64,000 nucleotides of DNA from Serratia oryzae. Its GTDB lineage: Bacteria; Pseudomonadota; Gammaproteobacteria; Enterobacterales; Enterobacteriaceae. The stretch covers positions 1 through 64,000 of the forward strand of contig NZ_MOXD01000008.1 of NCBI RefSeq assembly GCF_001976145.1, given 5' to 3'. The notes beneath the pieces were generated by a model. The model saw only the letters and a list, made by a program, of their open reading frames with translations, had not been told where the DNA came from and did not search any database. The translations under genes and the position numbers were made by a program. Positions 38,042 to 46,759 of this stretch are shown here, one piece after another (the first letter of the stretch is position 1; the number at the start of each line of letters is the position of its first letter).

Positions 38042-38859
38042 CGATCGCCATGCTCAAACGTTCCCCGGCCGCCACCTGTGGCTCGCTGATCCTGCTGACG
38101 CTGGTGCTGATCGCCCTGTTCGCTCCCTGGCTGGCACCGGTTGATCCCAACTGGCAGAACGCCGCCAACCGCCTGCTGCCACCGGGCGCAGGCCACTGGC
38201 TCGGCACCGACGGCTATGGCCGCGACGTGCTTTCGCGTCTGATCTACGGCATGCGTCCCACACTTGGGCTGGTGCTGTTGGTGACGGTGATTACCCTGCC
38301 GCTCGGCCTGCTGATCGGCGTGCTTTCCGGCTATTACGGCGGCTGGCTGGAACGCGTGCTGATGCGCTTTACCGACGTGGTGATGTCGATGCCACGGCTG
38401 ATTCTGGCCTTTGCCTTTGTGGCGATGCTCGGGCCGGGGCTGGTTAACGGCGCGTTGGCGCTGGCGCTCACCACCTGGCCAGCCTATGCCCGTCAGGCGC
38501 GGGCTGAAATCCAGTTGCTACGCAAAAGCGACTATCTGGCCGCCGCCGAAATGATGGGCATTCAGGGGCCGCGCCTGCTGTGGGGCCATATTCTGCCCAT
38601 GTGCCTGCCTTCGGCGGTGGTGCGGCTGGCGCTCGATCTGGCGGGCATCATTCTCGCCGCCGCCGGGCTGGGCTTTCTCGGCCTGGGCGCGCGGCCACCG
38701 ATGGCCGAATGGGGCTCAATGGTGGCCGACGGCATGCAGGTGATCTTCGATCAATGGTGGATCGCCGCGATCCCCGGCTGTGCGATCCTGATCAGCAGCC
38801 TGGCGTTTAACCTGCTGGGCGATGGCCTGCGCGACTTACTGGATCCGCATCATGACTGA
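38038..38859 (+). CDS. Peptide-type ABC transporter permease (DppC-like)
   Basis: A 273-residue permease starting MTIAMLKRSPAATCG at an ATG overlapping the previous stop. It has the N-terminal membrane helix and LGTDGYGRDVLSRLIYG motif of DppC/OppC proteins, an EAA loop (DYLAAAEMMGIQGPRLLWGHILP), and a C-terminal LISSLAFNLLGDGLRDLLDP. It overlaps the first ATPase gene by eight bases. Confidence 0.93.
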   Translation: MTIAMLKRSPAATCGSLILLTLVLIALFAPWLAPVDPNWQNAANRLLPPGAGHWLGTDGYGRDVLSRLIYGMRPTLGLVLLVTVITLPLGLLIGVLSGYYGGWLERVLMRFTDVVMSMPRLILAFAFVAMLGPGLVNGALALALTTWPAYARQARAEIQLLRKSDYLAAAEMMGIQGPRLLWGHILPMCLPSAVVRLALDLAGIILAAAGLGFLGLGARPPMAEWGSMVADGMQVIFDQWWIAAIPGCAILISSLAFNLLGDGLRDLLDPHHD

Positions 38860-39688
38860 GCCACTCTTGGTAGCACGCAATCTCAGCATCAACTTTAACG
38901 GCCACCCGGTGGTGGATAACCTGTCGTTGACGATTGGCCGGGAAAAGGTGGCCCTGGTCGGGGAATCGGGTTCCGGCAAATCGATGACCGCCCGCGCGCT
39001 GATGGGGCTGGTGCGTAACCCGGGCATCGTCAGCGCCGATACCCTGTGCTACCGCCAAACCGACCTGCTGACGCTGAAACCACGCCAGTGGAACGAGGTG
39101 CGCGGCGCTAAAATCGCCATGGTATTGCAGGATCCGCGCTACGCGCTGAACCCGGTGCGCTGCATCGGCAAGCAGATCGAAGAGTCCCTGACGCTGCATC
39201 ATTCTCTGACCCGCGCCGATCGCCATGAGCGAGTGCTGAATGCTCTGGCGGCCGTCGGCTTGCCGGAGAATATCTACCACAGCTATCCCGGCCAGCTTTC
39301 CGGCGGCATGGGCCAGCGCGCCATGCTGGCGATAGCGCTGGTTAACGATCCGCAACTGCTGATTGCCGACGAACCGACCTCGGCGCTGGATGCCCGGTTG
39401 CGTAACCAGATCCTCGATCTGATCGTCGAACAAACCACACGGCGCAATATGGGCCTGCTGTTGATCAGCCACGATCTGCCGCTGGTTGCCACCCGCTGCG
39501 ACCGGGTGCTGGTGATGTATCAGGGTAAGCTGGTGGATCAGGGCCTCGCCGCCGATCTGCCGTCAGCCACCCATCCTTATACCCGCACGCTGTGGGCCTG
39601 CCGCCCCAGTGCGGCCACCTATGGCCAGGAACTGCCGGTGCTGGATCGCAGCATCGATTTTACCCGGAGCGAACATGGCGCTGATTGA
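38852..39688 (+). CDS. Peptide-type ABC transporter ATPase (DppD-like)
   Basis: A 278-residue ATPase starting MTEPLLVARNLS. It has Walker A GESGSGKS, the ABC signature as LSGGMGQR, Walker B LLIADEPTSALD and the H-loop in LISHDL. It is shorter than DppD (about 327) and lacks most of the C-terminal oligopeptide-type extension with its cysteines. It overlaps its neighbours on both sides, so the operon is tightly coupled. Confidence 0.93.
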   Translation: MTEPLLVARNLSINFNGHPVVDNLSLTIGREKVALVGESGSGKSMTARALMGLVRNPGIVSADTLCYRQTDLLTLKPRQWNEVRGAKIAMVLQDPRYALNPVRCIGKQIEESLTLHHSLTRADRHERVLNALAAVGLPENIYHSYPGQLSGGMGQRAMLAIALVNDPQLLIADEPTSALDARLRNQILDLIVEQTTRRNMGLLLISHDLPLVATRCDRVLVMYQGKLVDQGLAADLPSATHPYTRTLWACRPSAATYGQELPVLDRSIDFTRSEHGAD

Positions 39689-40415
39689 AATTGAAAACCT
39701 ACAGGTCAGCTTCCCGCAGGGCATCGGCCATAAAATCGCCGTCGAATCGGTGAGTTTTGCCGTCGAGGCCGGGGAAACCTTCAGCCTGATTGGCGCCTCC
39801 GGCTGTGGTAAATCCACCGTGCTGCGCGTGCTGGCGGGCCTACAACGCGAATGGTGCGGCGAAGTGCGGCTGCTCGGCCAGACGCTGCAGCCACTACAGC
39901 GTTTTACCGGCCAGCTGCGCCGCGAGGTACAGATGGTGTTTCAGGATCCTTACGCCTCGCTGCACCCACAGCACAAGATTGGCCGCACGCTGGGGGAACC
40001 GCTGAAGATCCACGGCGAAAAACACATTCCGGCGCGTATCAACCAGGCCTTGCAACAGGTCGGTTTGAACGCAGCGATGGCCGAACGTTATCCGCACCAG
40101 CTTTCCGGTGGTCAACGCCAGCGGGTGGCGATCGCCCGCGCTTTGCTGCTGCGGCCTAAGCTGTTATTGCTGGATGAACCGACTTCGGCACTGGATATGT
40201 CGGTGCAGGCAGAGATCCTTAACCTGCTTAATCACCTGAAGCGCGAACATGGCATGACCTATCTGCTGGTGAGCCACGACGGTGAAGTGATCGCCCATAT
40301 GTCTGAACGTGCCGCGCTGATGGAAAACGGCCATATTGTGCGCCATTTCAGCCGGGGGGATTTGCAGGCGGGCAAGCACATTTATCATACGCATCTTTCT
40401 CAGCCTAAAAAATAG
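39675..40415 (+). CDS. Peptide-type ABC transporter ATPase (DppF-like)
   Basis: A 246-residue ATPase starting MALIEIENLQVSF, overlapping the previous gene by 14 bases. It has Walker A GASGCGKS, the Q-loop in MVFQDPYASL, signature LSGGQRQRVAIARAL, Walker B LLLLDEPTSALD and VSHD. It is the last gene of the importer operon and is shorter than DppF. Together with the DppD-like protein it should form the heterodimeric motor. Confidence 0.93.
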   Translation: MALIEIENLQVSFPQGIGHKIAVESVSFAVEAGETFSLIGASGCGKSTVLRVLAGLQREWCGEVRLLGQTLQPLQRFTGQLRREVQMVFQDPYASLHPQHKIGRTLGEPLKIHGEKHIPARINQALQQVGLNAAMAERYPHQLSGGQRQRVAIARALLLRPKLLLLDEPTSALDMSVQAEILNLLNHLKREHGMTYLLVSHDGEVIAHMSERAALMENGHIVRHFSRGDLQAGKHIYHTHLSQPKK

Positions 40416-40490
40416 CCAACATCCATATTGGCTAAGCCCTCTCTCAACAGCCAATCGGTTGCGAAATGGCAAAAAGTGATGTTTTAGCGC

Positions 40491-40518
40491 TTGCAGTGAC
40501 GAAAAGCGCGAGTATAAT
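40491..40518 (+). promoter_or_regulatory. pyrBI promoter
   Basis: TTGCAG (40491-40496) and TATAAT (40513-40518) are 16 bases apart, upstream of pyrL. The transcript start lies near 40525. Confidence 0.8.
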
Positions 40519-40543
40519 GCGCGACAATTTGCCAGGAGAAAGC

Positions 40544-40645
40544 ATGAAAAACGCCGCTTGTTTTGTTCGCGATCATCGACAGAACCCACTGCCCATCGGC
40601 AGCCTGCAGCCGTTGTTTCTCCTATTGCATGATCTCATTATTTAA
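40544..40645 (+). CDS. pyrL: pyrBI operon leader peptide PyrL
   Basis: A 33-codon leader frame behind AGGAG (MKNAACFVRDHRQNP... ending HDLII). Its stop codon lies in the left arm of the attenuator. In the known mechanism, low UTP makes polymerase pause in T-rich stretches (here TTGTTTTGTT and CCGTTGTTTC), the ribosome catches up, translates to the end and prevents the terminator hairpin, so pyrB is read. Confidence 0.93.
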   Translation: MKNAACFVRDHRQNPLPIGSLQPLFLLLHDLII

Positions 40646-40670
40646 GCCCCTCATTGAGGGGCTTTTTTTT
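40645..40670 (+). terminator. pyrBI attenuator
   Basis: AGCCCCTC-ATT-GAGGGGCT forms an 8-bp stem followed by seven T, starting at the pyrL stop and ending 35 bases before pyrB. Confidence 0.93.
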
Positions 40671-40704
40671 GCCTTAAGAACGACTCGACTTGAGGAGAGT
40701 GAAC

Positions 40705-41640
40705 ATGGCCAACCCGCTGTATCGCAAAAACATCATCTCTATTAACGATCTCAGCCGCGAGGATCTGGAACTGGTGCTGCGCACTGCCGCCAGCCTGAAA
40801 GCCACCCCGCAGCCGGAACTGCTGAAACACAAGGTGATCGCCAGCTGCTTTTTTGAGGCATCAACGCGCACCCGCCTGTCGTTTGAAAGCGCCATGCAGC
40901 GCCTGGGGGCGTCGGTGGTGGGCTTTTCCGACGGCAGCAACACCTCCCTTGGCAAAAAAGGCGAAACGCTGGCCGATACCGTCTCGGTGATCAGCACCTA
41001 TGTGGATGCGATTGTAATGCGCCATCCGCAGGAAGGGGCGGCGCGCCTGGCGGCGGAGTTCGCTGGCGGTATCCCGGTGCTGAATGCCGGTGACGGCTCT
41101 AACCAGCATCCGACTCAAACCCTGTTGGACCTGTTCACCATTCAAGAGACCCAAGGCCGCCTGAACAACATCAACATCGCCATGGTGGGCGACCTGAAAT
41201 ATGGCCGCACCGTCCATTCGCTCACCCAGGCGCTGGCTAAATACGAGGGTAATCACTTCTTCTTCATCGCCCCGGAGGCGTTGGCGATGCCGGGTTACCT
41301 GCTGAAGATGCTGGAAGAAAAAGGCATTACCTACAGCCACCACAACAGCATTGAGGAAGTGGTGCCGGAGCTGGATATTCTGTACATGACCCGCGTGCAG
41401 AAAGAGCGCCTCGATCCTTCTGAATACGCCAACGTGAAAGCACAGTTTATACTGCGGGCGAGCGATCTGGCGGGCGCACGCGGCAACATGAAAGTGCTGC
41501 ACCCGCTGCCACGGATCGATGAGATCACCACCGAAGTAGATAAAACGCCCTACGCGCACTATTTCCAGCAGGCGGGCAACGGCATTTTCGCCCGGCAGGC
41601 GCTGTTGGCACTGGTATTAAACGCCGATTTGGCTCTTTAA
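40705..41640 (+). CDS. pyrB: Aspartate carbamoyltransferase catalytic subunit
   Basis: A 311-residue protein, the same length as E. coli PyrB, starting [16 protein letters not shown] behind GAGGAGAG. It has the carbamoyl phosphate loop [20 protein letters not shown] and the aspartate-side HPLPR. It catalyses the first committed pyrimidine step. It is followed after 16 bases by pyrI; both are controlled by the pyrL attenuator. Confidence 0.98.
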   Translation: MANPLYRKNIISINDLSREDLELVLRTAASLKATPQPELLKHKVIASCFFEASTRTRLSFESAMQRLGASVVGFSDGSNTSLGKKGETLADTVSVISTYVDAIVMRHPQEGAARLAAEFAGGIPVLNAGDGSNQHPTQTLLDLFTIQETQGRLNNINIAMVGDLKYGRTVHSLTQALAKYEGNHFFFIAPEALAMPGYLLKMLEEKGITYSHHNSIEEVVPELDILYMTRVQKERLDPSEYANVKAQFILRASDLAGARGNMKVLHPLPRIDEITTEVDKTPYAHYFQQAGNGIFARQALLALVLNADLAL

Positions 41641-41656
41641 TTTAAGGGGAACCGTC

Positions 41657-42121
41657 ATGACTCACGATAATAAACTCCAGGTTGAAGCGATCAAATGCGG
41701 CACGGTGATCGACCATATTCCGGCGCGCGTCGGCTTTAAGCTGCTGTCGCTGTTCAAACTGACCGACACCGATCAGCGCATCACCATCGGGCTGAACCTG
41801 CCTTCACGCGAGCTGGGCCGCAAAGATCTGATCAAGATCGAGAATACTTTCCTGACCGAGCAACAGGCCAACCAGTTGGCGATGTATGCACCCAAAGCCA
41901 CGGTTAACCGCATCGACAATTACGAAGTGGTGCTGAAGCTGAACCTCAGCCTGCCGGATCATATCGACGGCGTGCTGACCTGCCCGAACAGCAACTGCAT
42001 CAGCCGCAGCGAACCGGTGGCGTCCAGCTTCAGCGTGAAATCCCGCGCGGGTGAAGTACACCTGAAATGCCGCTACTGCGAAAAAGAGTTCGAGCATCAG
42101 GTGGTGTTACAGGCCGACTGA
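41657..42121 (+). CDS. pyrI: Aspartate carbamoyltransferase regulatory subunit
   Basis: A 154-residue protein (153 in E. coli) with the nucleotide-binding N-terminal domain ([22 protein letters not shown]) and a C-terminal zinc site of four cysteines (CPNSNC and CRYCEKEF). It gives ATP activation and CTP inhibition in the c6r6 holoenzyme. Second gene of pyrBI. Confidence 0.98.
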   Translation: MTHDNKLQVEAIKCGTVIDHIPARVGFKLLSLFKLTDTDQRITIGLNLPSRELGRKDLIKIENTFLTEQQANQLAMYAPKATVNRIDNYEVVLKLNLSLPDHIDGVLTCPNSNCISRSEPVASSFSVKSRAGEVHLKCRYCEKEFEHQVVLQAD

Positions 42122-42161
42122 TTTCCCCACGAGTGGCGCTGTTAATCTGGCGGCCACTCCC

Positions 42162-42287
42162 TACACCCGTCATACTTCAAGTTGTTTGGGTGTTAGCTGC
42201 GCACCGTTGCCCCAGTCACATAGTGGACTATGCTCCTGGGTCTCCGTTGCTGGCCGCCTACAAGCAACTCGAATTATTTTGGGTGTA
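42162..42287. repeat. Diverged ERIC element upstream of ridA
   Basis: A 126-bp element with terminal TACACCC/GGGTGTA and a diverged core (GCCCCAGTCACATAGTGGACTATGCTCCTGGG). Its right end runs into TATAAT (42286-42291), 44 bases before ridA. Confidence 0.8.
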
Positions 42288-42329
42288 TAATGGAATTTCT
42301 GAAAAGAAACCCTCGAGTTAGGAGAGAAA

Positions 42330-42716
42330 ATGTCACGTAATATCAGCACTGAACTCGCGCCAGCCGCCATTGGGCCTTACGTACAGGGCGTTGATCTGGG
42401 TAGCATGATCATCACTTCCGGCCAGATCCCGGTCGATCCGAAAACCGGTGCCGTGGCTGACGACGTCTCCGCACAGGCCCGCCAGTCACTGGAAAACGTC
42501 AAAGCGATCGTCGAAGCCGCTGGCCTGAAAGTGGGCGATATCGTTAAAACCACCGTTTTTGTGAAAGATCTGAACGATTTCGCCACCGTTAACGCCACCT
42601 ATGAAGCCTTCTTCACCGAACACCAGGCCTCATTCCCGGCCCGCTCCTGCGTGGAAGTGGCGCGTTTGCCAAAAGACGTGAAGATTGAGATCGAAGCCAT
42701 CGCCGTTCGTCGTTAA
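42330..42716 (+). CDS. ridA: 2-iminobutanoate/2-iminopropanoate deaminase RidA
   Basis: A 128-residue YjgF/YER057c/UK114 protein starting MSRNISTELAPAAIGPY, with SGQIPVDPKTG, the arginine of FPARSCVEVARLPKDVKIEIEAIA, and the conserved final Glu-Ala. It hydrolyses reactive enamine/imine products of PLP enzymes such as threonine dehydratase. Its place after pyrBI is conserved in enterobacteria. GGAGAG precedes the ATG. Confidence 0.97.
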   Translation: MSRNISTELAPAAIGPYVQGVDLGSMIITSGQIPVDPKTGAVADDVSAQARQSLENVKAIVEAAGLKVGDIVKTTVFVKDLNDFATVNATYEAFFTEHQASFPARSCVEVARLPKDVKIEIEAIAVRR

Positions 42717-42736
42717 TCCCCCGCGATAGCTGATAA

Positions 42737-42760
42737 GGCCAGCCTTGGCTGGCCGTTTTT
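42737..42760 (+). terminator. ridA terminator
   Basis: GGCCAGCC-TT-GGCTGGCC followed by GTTTTT. Confidence 0.88.
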
Positions 42761-42776
42761 GCTCTAAAAGATCCCC

Positions 42777-45170
42777 CTACTGCACCGCCACCGCGCGCAA
42801 TAGCGCTTCCAGCGGATACACTGCCGCAATCACCACTTCATCACGGATCTGCGCGGCGGCATCCAGTTGCTGCTGCGCCTGTGCGGCTTCGGCCTGGCTC
42901 AATGGTTTGCCATGCTGATAGCGCTCCAACAGCATCAGCCCCAGATCCGAAAGCGCGCTGACGTCCTGCGCCACCGGAGCCAGATCCTTCAACACCACGT
43001 TGCCCGCGATCGCTTGCTGCACTGGCGCACCGTTACGCTGCCAATGTTGCAAACGTTCACGTATCGCCTGGGCTGCCGCCGGGTGGTTTTTGTCTTGCAG
43101 CAGCAGTGCCACCTGGGCGTGCAAATCGCGCACCGCCGCGCTTTCCGCCGGTAAGGCATCGGCAAAGCGGTTGAGCGGTTCAAACTGGTGATAATGACCG
43201 GCTTTAAACTTCAGATGGTTGCGAGTGTAATACTGCCCCGGTTCCACCGCTTCGGCGAGGATCTGCAAGGGAGTAATGTCGACGCTGTTAGCCAGGCGGG
43301 TGAACTCGCGCGCGCTTGCAGCATGCTGCTGTAACCCGACCGACACCACCGACCAGGCATCCACCGCTGCCAGGCGCTGATACATCTTTCCTTCATCGGT
43401 AACCTCTTTCGCCGACCACAGGCGCTCGGCCACCGCAAAGGTGCGTGGCCACATTTTGATATCGAGGATCGGCGCGCGAATGTTTTCCGCCCAGAAGGCG
43501 GCTTCACCGCCCAAGATATTGGCCTGATGCTGCTCATCCGGTACCACCGGCATTTTACCTGCCGGGATTGCCGCCAGTTTGCTGCCGGTGGTGGGGTAGC
43601 GCACGTTGCCCACCCGCGTGTAGCCGCTCAGTTGATCCTGCTGCAGCGTCAGTACCGGGCAGGTTTCCCCCATCCAGCTGTCGATGCAGAAAGTCACCTG
43701 CTGCGGCGTGCGCCATTCAATACCCTGCACCGCACGGCGTGATTTACCTTTGAAATCAATAAATCCGCGCCAACCCGCTTTACCTTCAATCAGCGTGAAA
43801 GAGCCTTCAACCGCGCTGCCTTTAAAGCGTGGCATGCTGAACTGCCAGCTCTGCGCTTTTTCCCCTTCCTGCACCTCCGTTACCACTCCCAACGGCTGCG
43901 GCATAATCTCATTGCGGTAGTGATAGGCGGTGCTTTGCGGCTGATCGAGGTAGAAACCGGTAGAAAGAATCCCCTGGTAGCCGTCTTGTGCGCTGGCTGC
44001 CAAAGAATCCGGCCCCTGCCAGGATTGGATCACGATGCTATGCGGCAAGGCCGGGTGATAAATCTCGTCCCAGCCCACCATGCGGCGCTGGTGCTTCTCG
44101 AGGATCTTTTCCAGCTTCTGGTTGAAGAAAGCCTGCAGCGCATGGGCGTCCGCCAGTTGGTTTTGCTGCATAAAGGCCTGAATACTTTGCGACTCTTGCC
44201 ATTGGCTGGCGTCTACCTCATCGCCGCCGATATGCAGGTAAGGATCGGGGAAGATCGCCACCAGTTCACCAACGATATTGTCGATAAACTGATAAACCTC
44301 GCCGTTGGCGGGATCGAGCGTCGGCTTATGCACGCCCCAGGCACGCTCCATCTGATACGGCCCCGGTGCGCTCATCAGCTCCGGGTAAGCCACGGCAATG
44401 GTGGAGGCATGGCCGGGCAGATCGATCTCCGGCACCACGCGGATCCCGCGCGCAGTGGCATAGGCCACCACCTGCTGCATCTGCTCGCGGGTGTAGAAAT
44501 GGCCGTCGCTGGCCAGCTGTTGCAGTTTGGGGTAACGCTCAGAGGCAAAACGCCAGCCCTGGTCATCGGTCAGGTGCCAATGGAAGACGTTGAGTTTCGC
44601 CGCCGCCATGCCGTCAATCTGGCGCAGAATATCCGCAACCGGCAGGAAGTGGCGCGCCGAATCCAGCAGCACACCGCGCCACGGGAAGCGCGGCACGTCG
44701 GTAATGTTCACCAACGGTATAAAAGTGTTCTCACCGTCGGTCTGCACCAGTTGCAGCAGCGTTTCCATACCGCGTAACGCACCAAAGCGGGTGTTGGCGG
44801 TAAGCGTTGCGCCCTGTGGCGTCACCTGCAGTTGATAGCTTTCGTCGCTATCCGGCATAGGCTGTGGTGCCACCTGCTGTTTAATGATGATAGCAACGGT
44901 GGCCGCCCCGTTTTGCTCCCCCTGTGGGGCCAGCGTCCAGCCGGTTTGGCGCTCAATGCGCTCGCGCCAGCGGGGTAAGGCTTCTGCCAGATCGTCCCCT
45001 TGTATGCTGAGGGTTAATCGATAATCCAGCGGCAATTTGCCTTGCGGCTGCGCCAGCTCAACCCGCTGCGGCCAAGGCATCAGCGGCAAATCACCCGCAG
45101 GCAGCGCAGCAGCATTGAGGGAAAATAATAGCGAAGCAGTCAGTAGCGTATAACGGAAGGGTCTATGCAT
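42777..45170 (-). CDS. Beta-N-acetylhexosaminidase, glycoside hydrolase family 20
   Basis: A 797-residue exported enzyme: signal peptide MHRPFRYTLLTASLLFSLNA (cleavage about residue 21-24), an N-terminal GH20b domain (about residues 30-150), and a catalytic barrel with FPWRGVLLDSARHF, HWHLTDDQGWR, PEIDLPGHAS and YLHIGGDEVD, whose Asp-Glu pair is catalytic. A C-terminal extension of about 200 residues is of unknown role. It removes terminal N-acetylglucosamine from chito-oligomers or glycans. It is distinct from the larger Serratia chitobiase (about 885 residues). It is convergent with ridA, ends near its terminator, and appears monocistronic. Confidence 0.94.
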   Translation of the reverse strand: MHRPFRYTLLTASLLFSLNAAALPAGDLPLMPWPQRVELAQPQGKLPLDYRLTLSIQGDDLAEALPRWRERIERQTGWTLAPQGEQNGAATVAIIIKQQVAPQPMPDSDESYQLQVTPQGATLTANTRFGALRGMETLLQLVQTDGENTFIPLVNITDVPRFPWRGVLLDSARHFLPVADILRQIDGMAAAKLNVFHWHLTDDQGWRFASERYPKLQQLASDGHFYTREQMQQVVAYATARGIRVVPEIDLPGHASTIAVAYPELMSAPGPYQMERAWGVHKPTLDPANGEVYQFIDNIVGELVAIFPDPYLHIGGDEVDASQWQESQSIQAFMQQNQLADAHALQAFFNQKLEKILEKHQRRMVGWDEIYHPALPHSIVIQSWQGPDSLAASAQDGYQGILSTGFYLDQPQSTAYHYRNEIMPQPLGVVTEVQEGEKAQSWQFSMPRFKGSAVEGSFTLIEGKAGWRGFIDFKGKSRRAVQGIEWRTPQQVTFCIDSWMGETCPVLTLQQDQLSGYTRVGNVRYPTTGSKLAAIPAGKMPVVPDEQHQANILGGEAAFWAENIRAPILDIKMWPRTFAVAERLWSAKEVTDEGKMYQRLAAVDAWSVVSVGLQQHAASAREFTRLANSVDITPLQILAEAVEPGQYYTRNHLKFKAGHYHQFEPLNRFADALPAESAAVRDLHAQVALLLQDKNHPAAAQAIRERLQHWQRNGAPVQQAIAGNVVLKDLAPVAQDVSALSDLGLMLLERYQHGKPLSQAEAAQAQQQLDAAAQIRDEVVIAAVYPLEALLRAVAVQ

Positions 45171-45351
45171 CAGAAACTCCTCAAAGGAAAAAAATCAAAA
45201 TAAACAAGGAAGTAGATAAAGACCGAGCAGCGTGGGGATGTCCAACCGCGAGGGCAAAAAAGGGGGCTTTGATCACAGATTAATTTAGGGGTTGGGAAGG
45301 TGGGAACGTTGCCCCTTACGCCAACCCCTATTTATAGAGAAGGTGTGCCTA

Positions 45352-46746
45352 TCAGGCTTTGCTGCCCCGCCCGACGTTACCCCACACCATTTCCCCCTTG
45401 TGGAAGGTAGCGGTTCGCGGTGAAATCCGCGCCACCGCCTCGGCGGAACAGGAGGCGTCCACCAGCACAAAGCTGGCGTCGTCCTGGGCTTTTGGCCATA
45501 CGCGCTCGCCTTTGTCGTTCAACGGCAGCACATCGCCGGTAGCCACCGCCAGCGCGCGCGACAGGGTTTTCTCGTTCGGGCGAATATAGAGCTGGGCATA
45601 AAGATTGGCCTTTTCCAGCATGTCCCCCAGGCCATACGGCGACCAGTGGTCGATCACGCTGTCGGTGCCGGTCATCACGAACACGCCCTTGTCGCGCAAC
45701 TGGCTAAGCGGCATATGCAGCGTGCCGATCGGCACCGAGCTGGCGATCGTCACCTGTTGCGCCGCCATACGGTTTGCTACCTCATCAACCTGCTGCTCAT
45801 TCAGCGTTGCCAGCGCAAAGGCGTGGCTGATGGTCAGCTTGCCTTTTAACTGCGGGGTTTTCTCCACGGTGCTCAACATATAATTCACCGCCGCCATGCC
45901 AGCCGGGCTGGTTTCGTGCAGGTGGATATCCACGCCTTTGTTGTAGTCCAGCGCGATCTGGAACATGGTATCCAGCGATTTTTCCATCGCTCCATCGACG
46001 TTGGTAGGATCCAGCCCGCCCACATAATGTGCTCCCGCCTGCATCGCTTCACGCATCAATGGTTCAGACTTGGAGAACAGCAGGCCATGCTGTGGAAAAG
46101 CCACAATCTCGCAGCTGAAACCAGACTGACGGCGCGCCAGCACCGCCTGCAGGTTTTCCAGGTTTTTCAGCCCCGAGGTAGGTTCAACGTTGCAATGGCT
46201 GCGGGCAGTGGTGGAACCGAACGACTGAATGAGGTCGATCAGCTTCTCTGCCCGCTCTTGGGTAAAGGGTTGCAGCTCAGGCAGCAGCTTCTGCTCCAGC
46301 GCGATCATATCCTTGATGGTGGTGCCCGCCGGGCGGTTAAGCGCGCGCCACGGGCCGCCGTAAAAGGTTTTGTCCAGGTGGATATGCATGTCGCGCATCG
46401 CTGGCAGCATCAGCTTGCCTCCAGCGTCATACGCCGGTAGCGTGCCGTTCGGATGCTGGCGGTTATCGCGTATGGCAACGATCTTGCCTTGATTGATCTC
46501 CAGGGTTTTCAGTTCGGTACGGGTGCTGACCGGCGTCGCCCCTTCAAATTCAAACCCCGCCTCCAGCAGCACGTTATCCAGATAATAGTGTGAGTCAGTG
46601 ATTTTCATCTGCGCTCCCGCCTCTGCCTTGGCCGTTTTGCTGGTAGCAGCATAACCGACCGAGGCAGTTGCCCCCAGCAGCGCACAGGCGGCAGCCATTT
46701 TGCCGCTACGGCTTAAAAACTCACGACGGCTTTTATTCTCATTCAT
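45352..46746 (-). CDS. yahJ: Tat-exported amidohydrolase, YahJ-like
   Basis: A 464-residue protein with a twin-arginine signal (SRREFLSRSGKMAAACALLG... to YAA, about residue 32) and a cytosine deaminase-type amidohydrolase domain. Metal and active-site motifs are MHIHLDKTF, VDIHLHET, SHAFAL and GTDSVIDHW. I chose ATG 46746, which gives the Tat signal; the frame continues upstream into the carbamate kinase gene without meaning. It is highly similar, from memory, to E. coli YahJ, whose substrate is unknown. It is the last gene of the yah-like operon, 13 bases after the carbamate kinase gene. If exported, it would hydrolyse a cyclic amide, ureide or aminopyrimidine in the periplasm before uptake. 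Confidence 0.88.
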   Translation of the reverse strand: MNENKSRREFLSRSGKMAAACALLGATASVGYAATSKTAKAEAGAQMKITDSHYYLDNVLLEAGFEFEGATPVSTRTELKTLEINQGKIVAIRDNRQHPNGTLPAYDAGGKLMLPAMRDMHIHLDKTFYGGPWRALNRPAGTTIKDMIALEQKLLPELQPFTQERAEKLIDLIQSFGSTTARSHCNVEPTSGLKNLENLQAVLARRQSGFSCEIVAFPQHGLLFSKSEPLMREAMQAGAHYVGGLDPTNVDGAMEKSLDTMFQIALDYNKGVDIHLHETSPAGMAAVNYMLSTVEKTPQLKGKLTISHAFALATLNEQQVDEVANRMAAQQVTIASSVPIGTLHMPLSQLRDKGVFVMTGTDSVIDHWSPYGLGDMLEKANLYAQLYIRPNEKTLSRALAVATGDVLPLNDKGERVWPKAQDDASFVLVDASCSAEAVARISPRTATFHKGEMVWGNVGRGSKA

Positions 46747-46759
46747 CTGTTCTTCCCTT

